A stretch of 9,318 bases of DNA. It comes from JAAEQD01 sp964521815 (lineage in GTDB: Bacteria > Zixibacteria > MSB-5A5 > UBA10806 > 4484-95). The stretch is taken from positions 1 through 9,318 of the forward strand of contig CAZFSN010000131.1 in the NCBI GenBank assembly GCA_964521815.1, in the 5' to 3' direction. Below the pieces are notes generated by a model, which saw only the letters and a list, made by a program, of their open reading frames with translations, did not search any database and was not told where the DNA came from. A program made the position numbers and the translations under genes. Below, in pieces: positions 5,132-9,318 of the stretch (its first letter is position 1; every line of letters starts with the position of its first letter).

Positions 5132-5824
5132 ATGCCTTTCACCGGCTTTCCCAAAGAATGCGTCGAATTCTATCAGGCGCTGAAAAAGAATAACAACAAG
5201 CCCTGGTTCGATAGACATAAAGACGATTATGAAAAATACGTGCTGACACCCTCGCGCGATTACGTGGTGGAGCTGGGTAAGCTTCTTGAGCAGATATCGC
5301 CCGGTCTCCATGCCGATCCGCGGGTCAATAAATCGCTTTTCAAAATCTATCGCGATACCCGGTTCTCCAACGACAAGATCCCGTTTAAGACCAATCTCGG
5401 TATCTGGTTCTGGGAGGGCGAGGGCAAGCGGTTCGATTATTCCGGCTTCTATTTCCATCTCGACCCGCCCAATATAATGTTGGCGGCCGGTATTCATGTT
5501 TTTAGCCCAAATCGCCTGAAAGCATTCCGCGATTCGGTCGTGCATGAAATCCATGGCCCGAAACTTGTAAAAGCGATTAAGCAGGTCGAAAAAGCCGGTC
5601 ATCTAATCAGCGGCAAACATTATAAGAAAATTCCGCGCGGTTATGATAAAGATCACAAGTACGCCGAATACCTGCTTTTTAACAGCTTGAACAGTTACCG
5701 GGAAAGCAAAATCCCGCCGGAGTTTTATAAGCCGGATTTCATTCAATACAGCTTTAAAATCTTCAAGGGCATGGCGCCAATTCATCATTGGCTCGTTTCC
5801 CTGACAAAGAGAAAATTCGAATAA
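5132..5824 (+). CDS. DUF2461 (TIGR02453-type) family protein
   Basis: A 230-residue soluble protein recognised as DUF2461 by its order of motifs: FTGFPKECVEFYQALKKNN (3-21), PWFDRHKDDYEKYV (24-37), FKIYRDTRFSNDKIPFKTN (70-88), and the aromatic segment GFYFHLDPPN...AAGIHVFSP (105-126). No biochemical function is established for the family to my knowledge, and no signal peptide or membrane segment is present. An ATG at 5120 is in frame, but GAGGAG is only 2 bases from it. GGAG at 5122-5125 stands 6 bases before the ATG at 5132, which also gives the usual family N-terminus, so 5132 is preferred. It lies 93 bases after recA with no classical terminator between, so read-through from recA, and hence SOS co-expression, is possible but unproven. 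Confidence 0.85.
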   Translation: MPFTGFPKECVEFYQALKKNNNKPWFDRHKDDYEKYVLTPSRDYVVELGKLLEQISPGLHADPRVNKSLFKIYRDTRFSNDKIPFKTNLGIWFWEGEGKRFDYSGFYFHLDPPNIMLAAGIHVFSPNRLKAFRDSVVHEIHGPKLVKAIKQVEKAGHLISGKHYKKIPRGYDKDHKYAEYLLFNSLNSYRESKIPPEFYKPDFIQYSFKIFKGMAPIHHWLVSLTKRKFE

Positions 5825-5833
5825 TCACTGATT

Positions 5834-5861
5834 TTGGTTGTTATTTACATTAATCTATAAT
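5834..5861 (+). promoter_or_regulatory. Possible promoter for the LVIVD-repeat gene
   Basis: TTGGTT (5834-5839), 16 bases, then a perfect TATAAT (5856-5861), in an AT-rich 147-base gap. It implies a leader of about 100 bases. The -35 is weak. A second TATAAT at 5941-5946 has no -35 at a suitable distance. Confidence 0.35.
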
Positions 5862-5971
5862 GTCAACTATCATTTGATGATTGAAACATGATTTATTATT
5901 TATAACCTTTTTAAGTCAATAGCCGCTAATAAAATCCGATTATAATATAAAAGTACCCAAAGGAGGAGTTA

Positions 5972-8092
5972 ATGAAAAAATATGGATTAGCGGTACTATT
6001 GCTTATAGTAATAGTCATCCCGAATTTCGCGCTGGGCGAATCATTGCATTATGTCGGCTCGACGCTGTGGACCGGCATAAACGATGTCGAGGTTAATGGT
6101 TCGTACGCATATTGCGCCATGGTAAATGGTGTCATGATAATCGATGTAACCGATCGGGCTACCCCGGTTTATGTTTCAAGGCTTTATATTAATGGCCCAT
6201 GTGAGGGTATCGCTGTAAGCCCCAGCGTCGGATATCTGGCCGCGGGTTATGAAGGTTTGCAAATTATTTCGCCGCCGGATAATCCTGTTCTCGTCGGATC
6301 GCTTGATTTAGACGGTTATGCTTATGAGGTAGCGGTATCCGGCAGTTACGCTTATTTAGCCTGTTATGACGCCGGTTTGAAGATTGTCGATATTTCCAAT
6401 CTTACTACTCCCACTCTGGCCGCAACTTATAGCACTAACATGGAGCATGTGACGGATATATGCCTTTCTGGTAATTACGCTTACTTAACCGATGAAAACG
6501 GCGAACTTCATATTGTAGATATTTCTACTCCGACAAGCCCATCAAGTGTTGTCGATTACGCGGTTCCGAATGGCTGTCGGGCAGTGCACGTTGACGGTAA
6601 TTATGCCTATATTGGCACCGCCGCCTACAGCGTAAGTTTTGAAATTATTGACATAACAGTCCCGGCAACCCCGGCTTTAGCAGGAAGCCTGGATACCGGC
6701 GGCTGGACACGTGATGTTCATGCTTCCGGAAATTACGCTTTTGTGGCTAATGATTTTTATTTCAGAACAATTAATGTTACCAATCCGGCCAGCCCGTTTA
6801 TCGCGGCGAACAGTTCGGCAATGTCCGATTTACGCAGTATATTTTATGATGGCGCCAATTATTGCTATTTATCGAATTTCAAAGACGCCCTGCAAATAAT
6901 CCAGGTTACCGCGCCTACGGTGCCGGTTGAAATCGGCAATTACGCCCTGGAAAGCAATTCCTATGTTTACGATACGCACGTTGTCGGCAATAACGCGTAT
7001 ACCGCCGGCTATCTCGATGGTTTAAGAACGCTGGATATAACTGATAAAGCCAATCCAACGATACTCGGTCAGCATGATACGGTGGAACCCGTGAGAGGCC
7101 TGTTTGTCGTCGACAACACAGCATATCTGGCGGATGATGATACGACTATGATTATCGTTAATGTCACCGATCCATCTAGCTTATCCCGGTTGGCAACGGC
7201 CGATACGACGGGGATTGCCTGGGATGTCGCGGTGGATGGTAACTACGCCTATGTCGCCGGCGCGAGTCCAGGGCTTCAGGTATATGATATCTCCACTCTT
7301 TCAAGCCCATCCAGTGTGGGTTCGTATACATCATCCGATTTAGTTATGGATGTGTTTATAAGCGGCAGCTACGCTTATCTGGCCAACTATGCCGCCGGCT
7401 TGATAGTGCTTAATATTACTGATCCGTCCAATCCCACCGAGACAGGGACGCTGGATACTTATCGGGCAACTGGCGTTTACATTTCGGGCATATTCGCCTA
7501 TGTCGCCGATGATACCGCCGGACTTAAGATTATCAGCGTCAATAATCCGGCGAGTCCGGTTCTCATCTCATCATTTGATACCGATGGCTACGCATACGAT
7601 GTTTTCGTTTCCGGCACACACGCAATTGTCGCGGATGGCCTCAACGGTGTGCTGGCTATCGATATCAGCAATCAGGCAACACCTACGCTGGTGGCTCATT
7701 ACGATACGCCGGGCAATGCCAAACGGGTGTTTGTCGACAATGATTATGTGTATGTTTCGGATTATTATTCGATGATAATCCTGACTTTCAACCCTTCGGC
7801 TATCGATGACGGCTTTACGCGTTTGCCGGGCACATACAGTTTGTCACAGAACTATCCGAATCCTTTCAATGCCGCAACGAAAATATCGTTCGGGCTCAAG
7901 CTGGCCGGTGATGTCAGTGTTGACATCTTCGATATCGGCGGCCGCAAGGTTCATACTATCCCGGTAGGTTATCTCAGTGACGGCTATCATGATGTGATCT
8001 GGGATGCCAGCGGATTCAGTTCGGGGATATATTTCTATCAGATTAGCGCGGGAAATTTTAACGCCACAGGCAAGATGACATTGCTGAAATAA
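5972..8092 (+). CDS. Secreted LVIVD beta-propeller protein with T9SS-type sorting tail
   Basis: A 706-residue exported protein. Residues 1-22 are a signal peptide (MKKYG, hydrophobic core, cleavage after ALG). Residues 25 to about 608 hold fourteen consecutive repeats of about 42 residues of the LVIVD type. Typical units read VSGSYAYLA...GLKIVDIS...TP, each marked by a YAY-like motif, an I-x-D-I strand and an N/A-x-P turn. Fourteen units would make two seven-bladed propellers. Residues 618-706 form a sorting domain with SQNYPNPFN, VDIFDIGGRKV, VIWDASGFSSGIYFYQI and a final KMTLLK, the pattern of type A type IX secretion tails. The protein is thus probably moved across the outer membrane and attached or released; its ligand is unknown. 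AGGAGG at 5961-5966 is a strong ribosome site 5 bases before the ATG. Its own terminator follows, so it is probably transcribed alone. Confidence 0.9.
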   Translation: MKKYGLAVLLLIVIVIPNFALGESLHYVGSTLWTGINDVEVNGSYAYCAMVNGVMIIDVTDRATPVYVSRLYINGPCEGIAVSPSVGYLAAGYEGLQIISPPDNPVLVGSLDLDGYAYEVAVSGSYAYLACYDAGLKIVDISNLTTPTLAATYSTNMEHVTDICLSGNYAYLTDENGELHIVDISTPTSPSSVVDYAVPNGCRAVHVDGNYAYIGTAAYSVSFEIIDITVPATPALAGSLDTGGWTRDVHASGNYAFVANDFYFRTINVTNPASPFIAANSSAMSDLRSIFYDGANYCYLSNFKDALQIIQVTAPTVPVEIGNYALESNSYVYDTHVVGNNAYTAGYLDGLRTLDITDKANPTILGQHDTVEPVRGLFVVDNTAYLADDDTTMIIVNVTDPSSLSRLATADTTGIAWDVAVDGNYAYVAGASPGLQVYDISTLSSPSSVGSYTSSDLVMDVFISGSYAYLANYAAGLIVLNITDPSNPTETGTLDTYRATGVYISGIFAYVADDTAGLKIISVNNPASPVLISSFDTDGYAYDVFVSGTHAIVADGLNGVLAIDISNQATPTLVAHYDTPGNAKRVFVDNDYVYVSDYYSMIILTFNPSAIDDGFTRLPGTYSLSQNYPNPFNAATKISFGLKLAGDVSVDIFDIGGRKVHTIPVGYLSDGYHDVIWDASGFSSGIYFYQISAGNFNATGKMTLLK

Positions 8093-8118
8093 CGGCCATA
8101 ATTAAGGTTATATATCAA

Positions 8119-8150
8119 GCGGCCCCTGTAAAACACGGGGCCGCCTTTTT
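8119..8150 (+). terminator. Intrinsic terminator of the LVIVD gene
   Basis: GCGGCCCC (8119-8126) pairs with GGGGCCGC (8137-8144), the stem extended by TGT/ACA past a bulged C, followed by CTTTTT. It lies 26 bases past the stop codon. No A-tract precedes it, so it acts rightward only. Confidence 0.9.
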
Positions 8151-8163
8151 GTTGTGTATCGCA

Positions 8164-8184
8164 TAGCGAAGCGGCGCTTCGCTA
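8164..8184. repeat. Palindromic hairpin repeat, family 2, copy iii
   Basis: TAGCGAAGC (8164-8172) and GCTTCGCTA (8176-8184) pair perfectly around a GGC loop. The GCGCTTCGCTACGAG right half matches copy i with a single base change (T to C). It lies between two convergent genes. Confidence 0.72.
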
Positions 8185-8250
8185 CGAGAGGATTAATTCC
8201 GTCCAATATTCATAAGAGGTTATGATAGGATTAATAGCGGAAACCGCGTA

Positions 8251-8814
8251 TTAGCCCAGGCCAACCTTCGCCAACGCCGTATAGGTCGGCCCGCGGGGTG
8301 ATAGATCGGATTTGAAAACGACCACTTCGCTGACATCGAATGAATCCGATTCGAATTTGATTTTGCTTATATGTTCGATAAACGGTTCCAGACCACGCGG
8401 ATTTTTTATTCGGCCTATAGTCAGATGCGCCGAAAACGGCTTATCGGCTTTACCAAAGCCACATTCCCGGCAGGCTGATTCGACCTGATAGGCAAGCTTA
8501 TTCAAGGCCTCCAGGTCGCCATCACCGCCCAGCCAGATTACCCGCGGCCGTTTCATATTGGGGAAACATCCCAGGCCGGATAACTTCAAAGGAAACGGCT
8601 TTAGCTCAGTTAGATTAGCTTTCATCTTATCGGCCAGGATGGGAACCTGATCTTGTTCGATATCTCCCAGAAACCTCAGAGTAAAATGAAGATTAGCCGC
8701 CCTGACCCAGCGGATTTCACTGTTTTCCGATTTTAGCTTCACGATCAGTTTATCGGCATCCTGTTTCAGCTTGGCCGGCAGTTCAATCGCGAGAAAGGTT
8801 CTTATCTTTGCCAT
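8251..8814 (-). CDS. thpR: RNA 2',3'-cyclic phosphodiesterase
   Basis: A 187-residue 2H phosphoesterase of the ThpR/LigT family, which opens 2',3'-cyclic phosphates at RNA ends to 2'-phosphates. Both catalytic HxT motifs are present: H43-F-T45 in NLHFTLRFLG and H130-L-T132 in FSAHLTIGR. The N-terminus RTFLAIELP, the GxFPN..RPRVIWLG segment (82-96) and the final SDLSPRGPTYTALAKVGLG match the family, and the length is standard. There is no Shine-Dalgarno before the ATG (8812-8814). Instead a near-consensus promoter ends 8 bases upstream, so the message is predicted to be leaderless. It converges on the LVIVD gene. Only a weak GCGG/CCGC hairpin at 8237-8247 follows its stop, so its transcript end is unclear. 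Confidence 0.94.
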   Translation of the reverse strand: MAKIRTFLAIELPAKLKQDADKLIVKLKSENSEIRWVRAANLHFTLRFLGDIEQDQVPILADKMKANLTELKPFPLKLSGLGCFPNMKRPRVIWLGGDGDLEALNKLAYQVESACRECGFGKADKPFSAHLTIGRIKNPRGLEPFIEHISKIKFESDSFDVSEVVVFKSDLSPRGPTYTALAKVGLG

Positions 8815-8822
8815 GATGTCGT

Positions 8823-8851
8823 ATTATAATTTGGCTGAAATAAAATATCAA
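8823..8851 (-). promoter_or_regulatory. thpR sigma-70 promoter giving a leaderless mRNA
   Basis: On the minus strand: TTGATA (8846-8851), exactly 17 bases, then TATAAT (8823-8828). Only eight bases separate the -10 from the ATG, so the first transcribed base should lie within 0-3 bases of the start codon. Confidence 0.72.
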
Positions 8852-8858
8852 GCGCATT

Positions 8859-8884
8859 AAAAAAGGCGACGGTTGCCCGTCGCC
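8859..8884 (-). terminator. Intrinsic terminator of the minus-strand PLP-enzyme gene
   Basis: Read on the minus strand: GGCGACGG, GCAA loop, CCGTCGCC, then six T. The plus-strand stem is 8865-8872 with 8877-8884, and the A-run is 8859-8864. It lies about 75 bases beyond the stop of the upstream gene and 7 bases before the -35 of thpR, insulating the two. Confidence 0.88.
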
Positions 8885-8958
8885 AGAAAGCCATTGCAGC
8901 GTATACCCTACTTTAATTGTCGGATATTATCCCCATTTGTTTAACCCTTAAACTGCCC

Positions 8959-9318
8959 TTATTGATAATTTGTTTCAATTTCTGTCAGTTTCCGACAAAA
9001 ATCATCAATTTCCTTGTTGGCATGAACGGCCATGGCGGTCAGGCGAAGCCCCCAGCGGCTGTCGAGGCTAATAGGGACCACGAAGTATCCTTGATGCTGA
9101 AGGTTTTCGATAATTTTGGCTGTCTTTTCCTCGCTTCCGAAATAGACATTTACGATATGGCGGTGCGGTCCATTTAATTCAAAACCCGAGGTTTTTAGTT
9201 TTTCATAAATCTGGCTAATATTGCTTCTCATTTTTTGAACCAATTCGGGTTGGGCTTGAAGTATTTTTAGCGCTTCAAGCGAGGCCGCCGCCGATGGGGT
9301 CGCTATCGAGGTGGAATA
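8959..9318 (-). CDS. Alpha-oxoamine synthase-like PLP enzyme, C-terminal part
   Basis: The last 119 or so residues of a class I/II aminotransferase-fold protein whose start lies beyond the right edge. The frame is open to base 9318, so the TTG at 9243 is internal. Visible landmarks are YSTSIATPSAAASLEALKIL at the very edge, the segment usual after the PLP-lysine region in glycine C-acetyltransferase and 8-amino-7-oxononanoate synthase; HRHIVNVYFGSEEKTAKI; then RWGLRLTAMAVHANKEIDDF, the conserved C-terminal R-x-T...H...ID motif. The PLP lysine is outside the window, so it cannot be assigned between Kbl, BioF and other family members. A dedicated terminator follows at 8859-8884. Confidence 0.78.
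   Translation of the reverse strand, partial: YSTSIATPSAAASLEALKILQAQPELVQKMRSNISQIYEKLKTSGFELNGPHRHIVNVYFGSEEKTAKIIENLQHQGYFVVPISLDSRWGLRLTAMAVHANKEIDDFCRKLTEIETNYQ

Noticed and set aside
4694..5602. A 302-codon open frame on the minus strand across the end of recA and most of the DUF2461 gene
   Set aside because: It lies opposite two well-supported genes, reads like the mirror of their codons (for example repeated GFGFGFGF opposite the KPKPKAE tail), and has no family resemblance.
5941..5946. TATAAT just before the LVIVD gene as its promoter
   Set aside because: No -35-like hexamer lies 16-18 bases upstream; the TATAAT at 5856 has a somewhat better partner.
8917..9177. An 86-codon plus-strand frame near the right end
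   Set aside because: It is antisense to the conserved C-terminal region of the PLP enzyme and has no motif or ribosome site.

Overview
The window looks like chromosomal DNA of an uncultured Gram-negative bacterium of moderate GC content. It may belong to the FCB superphylum or a neighbouring candidate phylum such as Zixibacteria or KSB1. This is inference, resting on three things: a secreted beta-propeller protein ending in a type IX secretion-like sorting tail with a QNYPNPFN motif; a Tat-exported Fe/Mn superoxide dismutase; and intergenic spacers full of small palindromic repeats. No phage, transposase, CRISPR array, tRNA or rRNA was recognised. Every intact gene reads cleanly.

Layout from left to right. 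(1) The 3' part of an rlmI-type 23S rRNA m5C methyltransferase (+). (2) A 654-base spacer with two repeats, a possible 25-residue ORF with a good Shine-Dalgarno, a structured RNA candidate, a symmetrical bidirectional terminator and a further repeat. (3) An EamA/DMT transporter (-) whose stop codon lies inside a repeat. (4) A 353-base spacer with the transporter promoter and two composite inverted-repeat elements. (5) A Tat-exported superoxide dismutase (-), divergent from (6) recA (+). They share a 390-base AT-rich region with a good promoter for each gene and a Gram-positive-type LexA box between the -35 and -10 of recA. (7) A DUF2461 protein (+), 93 bases after recA; the gap holds two perfect hairpins. 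(8) A 706-residue secreted LVIVD-repeat protein (+) with a strong Shine-Dalgarno and its own terminator. (9) thpR, an RNA 2',3'-cyclic phosphodiesterase (-), whose promoter is so close to the start codon that the mRNA should be leaderless. (10) The C-terminal part of an alpha-oxoamine synthase-like PLP enzyme (-), with a terminator just upstream of the thpR promoter.

The genes do not form one pathway: they are a DNA repair hub, oxidative-stress defence, RNA modification and processing, a transporter and a surface protein. The less ordinary material lies between them. There are two families of palindromic repeats, one with conserved ends and variable but always self-complementary cores, an inferred SOS switch, a possible small RNA or small-protein locus, and a mix of SD-led and nearly leaderless genes. 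I did not find a clear new multi-gene system. The best candidates for unreported biology are the 1191-1406 locus and the repeat family.
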